From Nocardioides sp. (GTDB taxonomy: Bacteria > Actinomycetota > Actinomycetes > Propionibacteriales > Nocardioidaceae): a stretch of 64,000 nucleotides of DNA. The stretch is taken from NCBI RefSeq assembly GCF_004803405.1, contig NZ_SSXI01000100.1, positions 1 to 64,000 on the forward strand. The letters run 5' to 3'. Shown piece by piece: positions 47,774 to 54,988 of this stretch. The notes beneath the pieces are model-generated. The model was not told the DNA's origin. It ran no database searches and saw nothing but the letters and a program-made list of their open reading frames with translations. A program made the translations under genes and the position numbers. The stretch's first letter is position 1, and the number at the start of each line of letters is the position of its first letter.

Positions 47774-48814
47774 CTAGTCGGCGACCAGGTCGGACTGATC
47801 GACCGCGTGGTCGTCGATCTCCTGGAGGATCCGGCCCGTGACGTCGTCCGGCGCGAACGACGCTCGCACGGCGGCCCGGGCGAGCTCGGCCACCCCGGCC
47901 TCGTCGAGGGCGAGCAGGTCCGCCGCGATCTCGTACTCGCGGTTCAGCGTCGTCCCGAACATCGGCGGGTCGTCGGAGTTGATGGTCACGACCACTCCGG
48001 CGTCGACGAAGCGCGGCAGCGGGTGCTCCTCGAGCGAGGCGACCGCCCGGGTCGCCACGTTGGAGGAGGGACACACCTCGAGCGGGATCCGGTGCTCGGC
48101 GAGGTAGGCCAGCAGCTCCGGGTCCTGGGCGGCGGAGGTGCCGTGCCCGATCCGCTCCGCGCCCAGCTCCCGGATCGACGCCCAGATCGTCTCCGGTCCG
48201 GTGGTCTCGCCGGCGTGCGGCACCGATCGCAGCCCTGCGGCGCGAGCGGCGTCGAAGTGCGGCTTGAACTGCTCACGCGGAACGCCGATCTCCGGCCCAC
48301 CGAGCCCGAACCCGATCAGTCCCTCGGGCCGGTGCCGGAGCGCGAACTCCACGGTGGCGTCGGCCGCCGGCAGGCCCGCCTCGCCGGGGATGTCGTAGAT
48401 CCACCGCAGCACGATCCCGAAGTCACGCTCGGCCGAGACCCGCGCGTCCTCGATCGCCTCGGTGTACGCCTCGATCGGCATCCCCCGGTCGTGGTGCCCC
48501 GGCAGCACCGAGGTGTACGGCGTGCACGTCAGCTCCGCGTAGCGGACCGCCTGGCCGATCGCGAGCTCGCGACCGATCTCGTAGGTCAGGTACCGCACGT
48601 CCGCCGGCGTCCTGACCAGGTCGACGACCGCGAGGTAGACCTCGACGAAGTGGGCGAAGTCGCGGAACGCGAAGAAGTCCCTGAGCCGCTCCGGGTCGGA
48701 CGGCACCGTCCCGGGGTGCCGCTCGGCCAGCTCCGAGACGATCCGTGGAGAAGCGGACCCGACGTGGTGGACGTGCAGCTCGGCCTTGGGCAGGGTCGCG
48801 ATGAAGTCCCTCAT
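47774..48814 (-). CDS. add: Adenosine deaminase family protein
   Basis: A 346-residue metal-dependent amidohydrolase that would convert adenosine, or a related purine, to the inosine form. Metal ligands are seen in ELHVHHVGS (HxH), VPHAGETTGPETIW (His, Glu) and TINSDDPPMFGT (Asp pair), with HGTSAAQ as the base region. The usual HxHLEG/HLDG is replaced by HVHHVGS, as in a group of actinobacterial relatives; the substrate may differ (for example an aminodeoxyfutalosine-type). ATG 48814 has TGAGG 5 nt upstream; GTG at 48820 is an alternative. It follows the dsbA-like gene by 7 bp. Confidence 0.85.
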   Translation of the reverse strand: MRDFIATLPKAELHVHHVGSASPRIVSELAERHPGTVPSDPERLRDFFAFRDFAHFVEVYLAVVDLVRTPADVRYLTYEIGRELAIGQAVRYAELTCTPYTSVLPGHHDRGMPIEAYTEAIEDARVSAERDFGIVLRWIYDIPGEAGLPAADATVEFALRHRPEGLIGFGLGGPEIGVPREQFKPHFDAARAAGLRSVPHAGETTGPETIWASIRELGAERIGHGTSAAQDPELLAYLAEHRIPLEVCPSSNVATRAVASLEEHPLPRFVDAGVVVTINSDDPPMFGTTLNREYEIAADLLALDEAGVAELARAAVRASFAPDDVTGRILQEIDDHAVDQSDLVAD

Positions 48815-48821
48815 CCTCACC

Positions 48822-49568
48822 TCACTCGACCTGCGCGATCAGGTTGGCCGCCAGATCGTCGACGTTGCGGCCGTCGTCGAACACCTGCCCGTCGAGCAGG
48901 ACCGTCGGCGTGCCGGTGACGCCGGCCTTCTTGGCCTCCGCCGTGGCCTGCTCGACCCACGCCTCCTGGGCGAGGCTCTCGATGCCGTCACGCACGTCGG
49001 TCTCGGTGGCCCCCGCCTCGACGGCCAGCTCGACCAGGTCGTCGTCGGTCACCGAGTCGGGGTCCGACTCCGGGGGCTGGTGCTCGTAGAGCAGGTCGTG
49101 CAGCCTCTTGGCGACCTCTGGTCCGGACTTCTCGAGCACCACCGCGAACGCGTTGGTCGCCCGGATCGGGTAGTCGCCGAAGCTGGCGCTCAGCAGGTCG
49201 AACGGTCGGTACTCCACGCGCACCTTGCCGTCGGCGGCGAGGCTCGCCAGGTCCTCGCGGGTGGCCGCCTCGAGCTCGCCGCAGTACGGGCACAGGAAGT
49301 CCTCGTAGATCACCACGGTGTGCGGTGCGTCCTCGGGTCCGATCGCGACGCCGTAGTCGCTGGGCTGGCCCGCGGCAGCCTCGAGGTCCTTCTCGCTCTG
49401 GTTCTGCTGCCAGACGCTGAAGGCGATGATGCCGCCGACCAGCAGCAGCATCGCCACGGCGGCGCCACCGATCGTCAGCAGGCGGCGCCGGCGCTCCTGC
49501 CGCTCCTGGGCTGCCCGCATCTCAGCAGCCTTCTGCGCTCGCAGGGCCGCCTTCGAGCTCGACGACAT
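48822..49568 (-). CDS. Membrane-anchored DsbA-like thioredoxin-fold protein
   Basis: A 248-residue protein. Residues 1-30 are charged, residues 34-54 are a membrane helix (LLTIGGAAVAMLLLVGGII), and the rest is an outside DsbA fold with CPYC in YEDFLCPYCGELE and the cis-Pro loop TGTPTVLL. It should oxidise or isomerise disulfides in exported proteins; M. tuberculosis Rv2969c is a similar membrane DsbA. ATG 49568 overlaps the mauE-like stop by 4 nt, so the two make a redox pair. Confidence 0.9.
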   Translation of the reverse strand: MSSSSKAALRAQKAAEMRAAQERQERRRRLLTIGGAAVAMLLLVGGIIAFSVWQQNQSEKDLEAAAGQPSDYGVAIGPEDAPHTVVIYEDFLCPYCGELEAATREDLASLAADGKVRVEYRPFDLLSASFGDYPIRATNAFAVVLEKSGPEVAKRLHDLLYEHQPPESDPDSVTDDDLVELAVEAGATETDVRDGIESLAQEAWVEQATAEAKKAGVTGTPTVLLDGQVFDDGRNVDDLAANLIAQVE

Positions 49569-50080
49569 CAGTTCTCTCCTTCTTCGGGACCCACAGCGGC
49601 GCCGACGCGGTCGCCGGGGCGGTGGTCGAACAGTACGGAATCCAGCGCGAACCGCGTTCGTCGTACGAGCACGACGAGCAGCGAGGCGGCCAGCAGGGCG
49701 GCATCGCGGGCGATCTCCCACGGGTAGTCCGACGAGGCGCCGGCCTCGGCGCCGCCGCCGCCGAAGCAGCCGCAGTCGATCTCGATGCCGCGCGCCCAGA
49801 CAGAGGCGATCCCGACGATGAACGCCGAGAACAGCAGCACGGACACCGTCGCGGCGGCGCGGGTGAACACCCCGACGACCAGCGCGAGACCGACGACGAC
49901 CTCGATCGCCGGCAGCGCCAGACCCACCACCTCGGCGGCGGACGACGGGAGCAGCTCGTAGGCCCGGACGGCGGCGATGCTCGCCTGGGGCTCGGTGATC
50001 TTCAGCCCGCCGGCGAGGATCCACACGCCGCCCGTCACCAGCCGGGCGAGCAGACCGACCCATGCCAGTGCCCCGTTCAC
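49568..50080 (-). CDS. MauE/DoxX-like redox membrane protein
   Basis: A 170-residue membrane protein with four helices (ARLVTGGVWILAGGLKI, then three more). DCGCFGG in the third outside loop holds two Cys residues as a likely redox pair, as in MauE. MauE-type proteins pass reducing equivalents across the membrane in methylamine or DsbA systems; with the adjacent DsbA-like gene, this one may recycle it. GTG 50080 lies 7 nt after TAGCCT; GGAGGC is also present. It heads a four-gene operon and is divergent from orn. Confidence 0.88.
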   Translation of the reverse strand: MNGALAWVGLLARLVTGGVWILAGGLKITEPQASIAAVRAYELLPSSAAEVVGLALPAIEVVVGLALVVGVFTRAAATVSVLLFSAFIVGIASVWARGIEIDCGCFGGGGAEAGASSDYPWEIARDAALLAASLLVVLVRRTRFALDSVLFDHRPGDRVGAAVGPEEGEN

Positions 50081-50161
50081 GCCTCCGAGGCTAGTGGCCC
50101 CCGCTGAGCGACTCCTGAGAGCCGCCGCCGGTGACGGAGGTACGGCGTAGGGTGCACCTTC

Positions 50162-50818
50162 GTGAACGAACGACTGGTCTGGATCGACTGCGAGATGACG
50201 GGGCTCGACCTCGTGAACGACGCACTGATCGAGGTGGCCGCCCTGGTGACCGACTTCGACCTGAACGTGCTCGGCGAGGGCATCGACATCGTCATCAAGC
50301 CGCCTGCCGAGGCGCTCGCGCAGATGATCGAGTTCGTCCGCACCATGCACGAGACGTCGGGCCTGCTCGACCAGCTCGAGCAGGGGGTGACCCTGCAGGA
50401 GGCCGAGGAGCAGGTGATGGCCTATCTGGCCGAGCACTGCCCCAAGGACAGCCGGCCGCCGCTCGCGGGCAACTCGGTCGCCACCGACCGCGGTTTCGTG
50501 GCCCGCGACATGCCGCGGCTGGACGCGTTCCTGCACTACCGGATCGTCGACGTCTCCTCGATCAAGGAGCTGGCACGGCGCTGGTACCCCAAGGCGTACT
50601 TCAACTCCCCCACCAAGCGCGGCAACCACCGGGCCCTCGCCGACATCCAGGAGAGCATCGAGGAGCTGCGGTACTACCGCGACACCATCTTCGTGCCGCT
50701 TCCCGGCCCGGACTCGGACGCGGCGAAGGAGGCCGCCACCCGGCACGGCGGCTCGATCACCGGGCTCGGCCTGCCGCCGGAGGCGGCCGAGACGCCCATC
50801 GAGGGCACCGATTCCTAG
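50162..50818 (+). CDS. orn: Oligoribonuclease
   Basis: A 218-residue DEDDh 3'-5' exonuclease that degrades RNA of 2-5 nt to mononucleotides and finishes c-di-GMP turnover through pGpG. D9 and E11 in WIDCEMTGLDLVNDALIEVA, the second Asp in GNSVATDRGFVARDMP, and NHRALADIQESIEELRYYR (His, Asp) are all intact. GTG 50162 lies 8 nt after TAGGGT. The length is slightly above the usual 180-200 because of a C-terminal tail. It is divergent from the mauE-like gene; tRNA-His follows. Confidence 0.96.
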   Translation: MNERLVWIDCEMTGLDLVNDALIEVAALVTDFDLNVLGEGIDIVIKPPAEALAQMIEFVRTMHETSGLLDQLEQGVTLQEAEEQVMAYLAEHCPKDSRPPLAGNSVATDRGFVARDMPRLDAFLHYRIVDVSSIKELARRWYPKAYFNSPTKRGNHRALADIQESIEELRYYRDTIFVPLPGPDSDAAKEAATRHGGSITGLGLPPEAAETPIEGTDS

Positions 50819-50836
50819 TTAGGTCCGGGTAGCCAC

Positions 50837-50842
50837 TACACT
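50837..50842 (+). promoter_or_regulatory. -10 box of tRNA-His
   Basis: TACACT lies about 24 nt before the tRNA-His gene, after the orn stop. The transcript would begin near the CCGGCCGAAAGGCCGA hairpin leader. Confidence 0.45.
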
Positions 50843-50865
50843 CGTCCCCGGCCGAAAGGCCGATG

Positions 50866-50941
50866 GTGGGTATAGCTCAGCTGGTAGAGCGCCGCGTTGT
50901 GGTCGCGGATGTCGCGGGTTCAAGTCCCGTTACTCACCCCA
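50866..50941 (+). tRNA. tRNA-His (anticodon GTG)
   Basis: A 76-nt gene including encoded CCA (50939-50941). Acceptor GTGGGTA pairs with TACTCAC; anticodon stem CCGCG/CGCGG with loop TTGTGGT (GTG); T arm GCGGG-TTCAAGT-CCCGT; D arm GCTC/GAGC. The G at 50865 would be the extra G-1 of tRNA-His, and C73 faces it. Confidence 0.97.
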
Positions 50942-50946
50942 AGGGT

Positions 50947-50985
50947 TGCAGCCGGACTCCTCGGAGTCCGGCTGCACCTGTTTTT
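50947..50985 (+). terminator. Intrinsic terminator after tRNA-His
   Basis: TGCAGCCGGACTCC and GGAGTCCGGCTGCA form a perfect 14-bp stem with a tiny loop, followed by ACCTG and five T. It is a classic rho-independent terminator, six bases past the CCA. Confidence 0.9.
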
Positions 50986-51003
50986 ACGGGGTACCGCCAC
51001 AGC

Positions 51004-51177
51004 ATGACCATCAACCGCAGCCATCTCCGGCCGACCGCCGCCGGCGTCGCGCTGCTGGCGGCCGTCACGCTCGGCGCCTGCGGCAGCGACGGCGACTCGG
51101 TCCAGAACGACCCGGTCGACGACAGCTCCGAGACCACGCCGGGCGAGGACGAGAACCAGGACGCGCCCGACTACTGA
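51004..51177 (+). CDS. Small lipoprotein
   Basis: A 57-residue protein: signal peptide (RPTAAGVALLAAVTLGAC) with lipobox LGAC, then an acidic tail of about 35 residues rich in Asp and Glu (SDGDSVQNDPVDDSSETT). I do not recognise it. The ATG follows the tRNA-His terminator by 18 nt, so its promoter would lie inside or past the tRNA unit. It stands before the CAGGT element by 15 nt. The coding pattern and the lipobox support a real gene. Confidence 0.6.
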   Translation: MTINRSHLRPTAAGVALLAAVTLGACGSDGDSVQNDPVDDSSETTPGEDENQDAPDY

Positions 51178-51186
51178 GCCGCCGTA

Positions 51187-51210
51187 CGCCGGTCAGGTTC
51201 GTGGCAGGTG
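51187..51210 (+). promoter_or_regulatory. CAGGT direct-repeat element, copy 1
   Basis: GCCGGTCAGGT, three bases, then TGGCAGGTGG. CAGGT recurs with a step of 11 bp, typical of OmpR/PhoB-type regulator sites. An ATG begins 22 nt after the second CAGGT (51231). A copy with 21 of 24 bases identical lies before the COG4705 gene. Confidence 0.55.
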
Positions 51211-51230
51211 GGCGGGCGCACGGTGGGCCC

Positions 51231-51359
51231 ATGACCACTACTGCCGTGCACCATCCATCCTGCAGTCGGTACCAGCCACGACGAGCGCCGGGGCGGAGCC
51301 ACGCACGTGGTAGCTCCGCCCCGGCGCATCTGACACCGCAGCCGCCGAGGCGCGACTAG
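51231..51359 (+). other. Short ORF or small RNA region downstream of the CAGGT element
   Basis: A 42-codon frame starts at the ATG 22 nt after CAGGT copy 1. The residues (Arg, Pro, His rich) do not look like a normal protein, and the frame runs through the 15-bp hairpin at 51285-51327. It is more likely a short transcript, or a gene remnant, than a coding gene. Nothing else is seen in this 178-bp gap. Confidence 0.25.
51285..51327. terminator. Strong inverted repeat, possible terminator
   Basis: GCGCCGGGGCGGAGC and GCTCCGCCCCGGCGC form a perfect 15-bp stem with a 13-nt loop. No U-tract follows on either strand. It lies 29 nt past the stop of the repeat protein on the minus strand, and about 75-115 nt past CAGGT copy 1 on the plus strand. 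Confidence 0.55.
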
Positions 51360-51694
51360 TTGGCCTCGCCGCTCTCGTTGGCGTCCTGGTGACCCGGCAG
51401 GTGCGGGTTGGCGTCCACCCCCTGGTCCGGACCGTCCGCGGTCTCCGCGGCCCCCTCCGCCTCGCCGCTCTCGTCGGCGTCCTGGTGACCGGGCTCGTTC
51501 GGGTTGGCGTCGGGACCCTGGTCCGGACCGTCCGCCTTCTCCTCGGCCCCGTTCGACCCCGACTGGACCACCGACGAGCTGGCCGGTGCGTGGGTGTTGC
51601 TGTCGGCCTGGGCGGCCATCACCCCGCCGATTCCCAGGCTCCCGACCACCGCTGCGGCGGCGATCAGCGCCGCGTTGCGCCTGATGCTTCCCAT
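51356..51694 (-). CDS. Secreted protein with two 32-residue acidic repeats
   Basis: A 112-residue exported protein. The signal peptide is RRNAALIAAAAVVGSLGIGG, cleaved after AQA. Two copies of ADGPDQG(P/V)DANP, then PGHQDA(D/N)ESGEA, lie at a step of 32 residues (96 bp in DNA, starting at 51363 and 51459). The repeats are acidic, without Cys, and resemble disordered or calcium-binding stretches. No known family. ATG 51694 has GGGAGCA upstream. It is divergent from the first response regulator gene and may be its target. Confidence 0.75.
   Translation of the reverse strand: MGSIRRNAALIAAAAVVGSLGIGGVMAAQADSNTHAPASSSVVQSGSNGAEEKADGPDQGPDANPNEPGHQDADESGEAEGAAETADGPDQGVDANPHLPGHQDANESGEAN
51363..51536 (-). 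repeat. Tandem 96-bp coding repeat
   Basis: Two units (about 51363-51440 and 51459-51536) share most bases, for example GCCTCGCCGCTCTCGT at the left end of each and CCCTGGTCCGGACCGTCCGC at the right. They encode the two acidic repeats of the secreted protein. Confidence 0.85.
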
Positions 51695-51776
51695 GATCTG
51701 CTCCCTTCGTCGACCGCACGGTGCGGACTGACGGTGTCAGCCTGCGAGGAAGGGGCTGTGAGGACGCTGAGCGTCC

Positions 51777-51819
51777 CTGAGAGGCCCACAGCCGACGTCG
51801 CGTCACAGCGCCCTCTCAG
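51777..51819. promoter_or_regulatory. Inverted repeat upstream of the first response regulator
   Basis: CTGAGAGG (51777-51784) and CCTCTCAG (51812-51819) form an 8-bp inverted repeat with a 27-bp gap, in the divergent region of the two-component operon and the repeat protein. It may be a regulator site or a leader hairpin. Confidence 0.35.
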
Positions 51820-51870
51820 CCGCGAGGGGGAGCATCGAAGAGGACTGTTCGAAGAATGGGGAGGGCGACC

Positions 51871-52548
51871 GTGCGGGTTCTGTTGGTAGAGGACGAGGTC
51901 CAGCTCGCCGAGACCGTTCGCCGCGGACTGGTCGCCGACGGCTTCGTCGTCGACGTGGCCCACGACGGTGTCACCGGCCTGCATGCCGCGGAGGACTCGG
52001 CGTACGACGTCCTGGTGCTCGACATCATGCTGCCCCGGCTCAACGGCTACGACGTGTGCCGCCGGCTCCGGGAGGCGAGCATCTGGACGCCGGTGCTGAT
52101 GCTGACCGCCAAGGACGGCGAGTACGACCTGGTCGACGCCTTCGACCTGGGAGCCGACGACTACCTCACCAAGCCGTTCTCGTTCGTGGTCCTGGTGGCG
52201 AGGCTGCGCTCGCTCATCCGTCGAGGCGGCCCCGAGCGTCCTGCATCGTTGGTGGCCGGGGACCTGACCCTCGACCCGCGCTCGCGTGCCGTGCAGCGCG
52301 GAGGAGTCGACATCGCGCTGACCCCGCGTGAGTTCGGGCTGCTCCACTACCTCATGCGGCACCGCGGCGAGGTGGTCTCGAAGCTGGAGATCCTCGAGAG
52401 CGTCTGGGACCTCCACTACGACGGCGACGACAACGTGGTCGAGGTCTACGTCGGCTACCTGCGGCGCAAGATCGACCAGCCGTTCGGGCGCAGGGCCATC
52501 GAGACCGTCCGCGGGGCGGGGTACCGGCTGGTGGGCAACGGTGGCTGA
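51871..52548 (+). CDS. OmpR family response regulator, pair 1
   Basis: A 225-residue regulator: receiver domain with acidic pocket (VLLVEDEVQ), phospho-Asp in VLVLDIMLPRLNG, Lys in LTKPFSF, and a winged-helix DNA-binding domain (LTPREFGLLHYLMRHRGEVV, then VGYLRRKID). GTG 51871 has GGGAGGG 6 nt upstream; an ATG five codons earlier is an alternative. Its stop overlaps the start of the kinase by 8 nt. It is the first gene of a five-gene overlapping operon. Confidence 0.92.
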   Translation: MRVLLVEDEVQLAETVRRGLVADGFVVDVAHDGVTGLHAAEDSAYDVLVLDIMLPRLNGYDVCRRLREASIWTPVLMLTAKDGEYDLVDAFDLGADDYLTKPFSFVVLVARLRSLIRRGGPERPASLVAGDLTLDPRSRAVQRGGVDIALTPREFGLLHYLMRHRGEVVSKLEILESVWDLHYDGDDNVVEVYVGYLRRKIDQPFGRRAIETVRGAGYRLVGNGG

Positions 52549-53947
52549 GCGACGCCTCCGGTCCCGGGTCGGCGGGGTCCGACTGCGCACGTCGATGGCC
52601 GCGACGCTGGTCGTCGCCCTCGTGCTGGCCGCCGCCTCGATCGCCTTCGTCGTCCTCCAGCGTCACCAGCTGCAGGCGTCGCTCACCGACGTCGCGCGCC
52701 AGCAGGCGAGCGACGTGGCCGGACAGGTGTCCCAGGAGGGCTCGGCCGTGGACCTGATCGGCGGAGGGGGCGACCAGTCCCTGATCCAGGTCCTCGACGG
52801 TGGCGGCTCAGTGGTGGCGGCCAGCCCGACGGTCGAGGGCGAGCGCCCCGTGCTGGACCTGAGGCCGGCGCCCGGCGAGGTGACCGTCCGGCTCACCGAC
52901 CACCTGCCCGTCGGCGAGGGCGAGACCTTCGCCGTGGTCGCTCGCGGAGTGACCGGCCCGGACGGCCCGATGGTGGTGCTGGCGGCGCAGAGCCTGGAGA
53001 CCGTCCAGGAGTCCACCGCGGTGGTCGGTGAGCTGCTCCTGATCGGGCTCCCGCTGGTGCTGCTGGCCGTCGCGCTGACGTCGTACTGGCTGACGGGGCG
53101 GGCCCTCGCCCCGGTGGAGGCGATCCGGCGTCAGGTCGCGACGATCGACGGCACGTCCGCGCTGGCAGCCCGCGTCCCTGTGCCGGCCGGTGGGGACGAG
53201 ATCGCCCGGCTCGCGCGCACCATGAACTCGATGCTCACTCGGGTGCAGGCGGGAGCCGAGGCGCAGCGGCGCTTCGTCGGCGACGCGTCCCACGAGCTCC
53301 GGAGCCCGCTCGCCACGATCCGCGCGGCTCACGAGATCCAGGCACTGCACCCGGAGGTGACCGACTGGCCGTCGGTCTCGAGTGAGGTGCTCTCGGAGCT
53401 GGACCGGGTCGACCGGCTCGTGGCGGACATGCTGCTGCTCGCCCGGTCCGACGAGCACGGCCTGGCCCTCCAGCTGCGGGAGGTGGACCTGGACGACCTG
53501 GTGCGGTCCGAAGCGGGTCGCCTGGAGCGGGCGGGCCTGCCCGAGGTCGTGGTCAGCGCACCTCCGGTCCGGGTGCTCGGGGATCACCACCATCTGGCGC
53601 GCGCCCTGCGCAACCTCACCGACAACGCAGCGCGGCACGCCCGGCGGCGGGTCGAGCTCAGGCTGGGTTCCGACGCTTCCACCGCGTGGATCGACGTCGT
53701 CGACGACGGAGCCGGCGTGCCGGTGTCGGACCGAGACCGCATCTTCGAACGCTTCGTGCGACTGGACCGGAGCCGCGCGCGGCACAGCGGCGGCACCGGG
53801 CTCGGGCTGCCGATCGCTCGGCAGATCGCCCGCGCCCACGGCGGCGACCTGGTCGTCGGCGACCACGAGGGGGGCACCGTCTTCACCCTCTCGATCGCCC
53901 GCGACCGGGCGGAGTCGCGACCGGCTGAGCAGCGAGGAGACGCGTGA
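52541..53947 (+). CDS. Sensor histidine kinase, pair 1
   Basis: A 468-residue kinase. Membrane helices lie at about residues 18-38 and 162-182, with an outer sensor of about 120 residues. HAMP (RALAPVEAIRRQVATID) and HisKA follow, with His in GDASHELRSPLATI. The ATPase domain has N box DNAARHAR, D-x-G in DDGAGV, and GLGLPIARQIARAHGG. Its signal is unknown. GTG 52541 starts inside the regulator gene; the last bases overlap the zincin gene. It should phosphorylate the first regulator. Confidence 0.93.
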   Translation: MAERRLRSRVGGVRLRTSMAATLVVALVLAAASIAFVVLQRHQLQASLTDVARQQASDVAGQVSQEGSAVDLIGGGGDQSLIQVLDGGGSVVAASPTVEGERPVLDLRPAPGEVTVRLTDHLPVGEGETFAVVARGVTGPDGPMVVLAAQSLETVQESTAVVGELLLIGLPLVLLAVALTSYWLTGRALAPVEAIRRQVATIDGTSALAARVPVPAGGDEIARLARTMNSMLTRVQAGAEAQRRFVGDASHELRSPLATIRAAHEIQALHPEVTDWPSVSSEVLSELDRVDRLVADMLLLARSDEHGLALQLREVDLDDLVRSEAGRLERAGLPEVVVSAPPVRVLGDHHHLARALRNLTDNAARHARRRVELRLGSDASTAWIDVVDDGAGVPVSDRDRIFERFVRLDRSRARHSGGTGLGLPIARQIARAHGGDLVVGDHEGGTVFTLSIARDRAESRPAEQRGDA

Positions 53948-54315
53948 TGGACCCGGACTCGGTGCCGATCGAGGAGTTCGAGGCGATGGTCGTGGAGGCG
54001 CTCGACTCCCTCCCGGAGTTCGTCCTCCCGATGATGCGCGAGATCGCGGTCCTGGTCGAGGACGAGCAGCCGGCGGAGGAGCGGCAGCGGGGCCAGCTGC
54101 TGCTCGGCGTCTTCCGAGGCGTCCCGTGGACAGCACACGGCGGTCGGATCCCCGGCACGCTACCGTCCACGATCACGCTGTATCGGATCCCGATCCTGGC
54201 CGTGTGCCGCCGGCCCGAGGACGTGCCACCCAGAGTGCTCAAGGTGCTCGGCCACGAGGTCGGACATGCGGTCGGCCTCGGTGAGGCCACGTTGCGTGAC
54301 CTGGGTTGGCACTAG
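53944..54315 (+). CDS. Small zincin-like metallopeptidase (DUF1025 family)
   Basis: A 123-residue cytosolic protein of the metallopeptidase family with HExGH: LGHEVGHAVGLGEATLRDLG has two His, Glu, and a later Glu. IPGTLPSTITLYRIPILA is the family's core strand. The substrate is unknown. It lies within the two-component operon: its GTG/ATG start overlaps the kinase stop by 4 nt, and the second regulator probably begins inside its end. An adjacent peptidase could cut a regulator or kinase, but this is an inference. Confidence 0.85.
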   Translation: MMDPDSVPIEEFEAMVVEALDSLPEFVLPMMREIAVLVEDEQPAEERQRGQLLLGVFRGVPWTAHGGRIPGTLPSTITLYRIPILAVCRRPEDVPPRVLKVLGHEVGHAVGLGEATLRDLGWH

Positions 54316-54988
54316 GAGAGGTGAGAGCGCGAGGGTCGGAGTCTGCGAGGACGATGCTGCGATCCGGCGGCTCCTGTCCCATGCCCTCGACTACGCCGGC
54401 CACGAGGTCCTTCTCGCCCACGACGGCGGCGAGGCCCTGCGCCGGTTCGGCGCCGACCAGGCCATCGACGTCCTGGTCATGGACATCGGGCTCCCGGACT
54501 CGGACGGTCGAGACGTCACCCAGGCGCTGCGCTCGGCCGGCCAGTCCGCTCCCGTGGTCTTCCTGACCGCCCTCGGGGCCGTGCACGACCGCCTCTCCGG
54601 CTTCAGCGCGGGTGGCGACGACTACGTCCCGAAGCCGTTCGACGTCAAGGAGCTGATCGCGCGGATCGAGGCTCTCGGCAGGCGCGGCAGGCCAGCGCTT
54701 CCACGCCCGGCCGGCCTTCTGCTGGACCCCACCCGGCACTCGGTCCGCTCGGCGACGGCGGAGGCGCTGCTGACGCCGACGGAGTTCCGGATGCTCGCCG
54801 CCATCACCTCCCGACCTGGTGAGGTCGTACGACGACGAGCGGTCGTGGCGGCCGCCTGGCCCGACGGCTCGATCGTCAGCGAGAACACGGTCGACTCGTT
54901 CATCCGCCGCGTCCGGGTCAAGCTCGCCGCGATCGACTCGCCGGTCACGCTGGAGACGGTCCGCGGCGTCGGGTTCCGGCTGACGTGA
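54296..54988 (+). CDS. OmpR family response regulator, pair 2
   Basis: A 230-residue regulator. Receiver: VCEDDAAIRR, phospho-Asp in VLVMDIGLPDSDGRD, Lys in YVPKPFDVK; winged helix: LLTPTEFRMLAAITSRPGEV, then VDSFIRRVRVKLAAI. The first conserved residues (RVGVCEDD) have no ATG or GTG close by in frame; the nearest start is GTG 54296, inside the zincin gene (overlap 20 nt), with GAGG 9 nt upstream. So the N-terminus has about a dozen extra residues (MTWVGTRRGES). Its stop overlaps the second kinase by 4 nt. Confidence 0.85.
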   Translation: MTWVGTRRGESARVGVCEDDAAIRRLLSHALDYAGHEVLLAHDGGEALRRFGADQAIDVLVMDIGLPDSDGRDVTQALRSAGQSAPVVFLTALGAVHDRLSGFSAGGDDYVPKPFDVKELIARIEALGRRGRPALPRPAGLLLDPTRHSVRSATAEALLTPTEFRMLAAITSRPGEVVRRRAVVAAAWPDGSIVSENTVDSFIRRVRVKLAAIDSPVTLETVRGVGFRLT

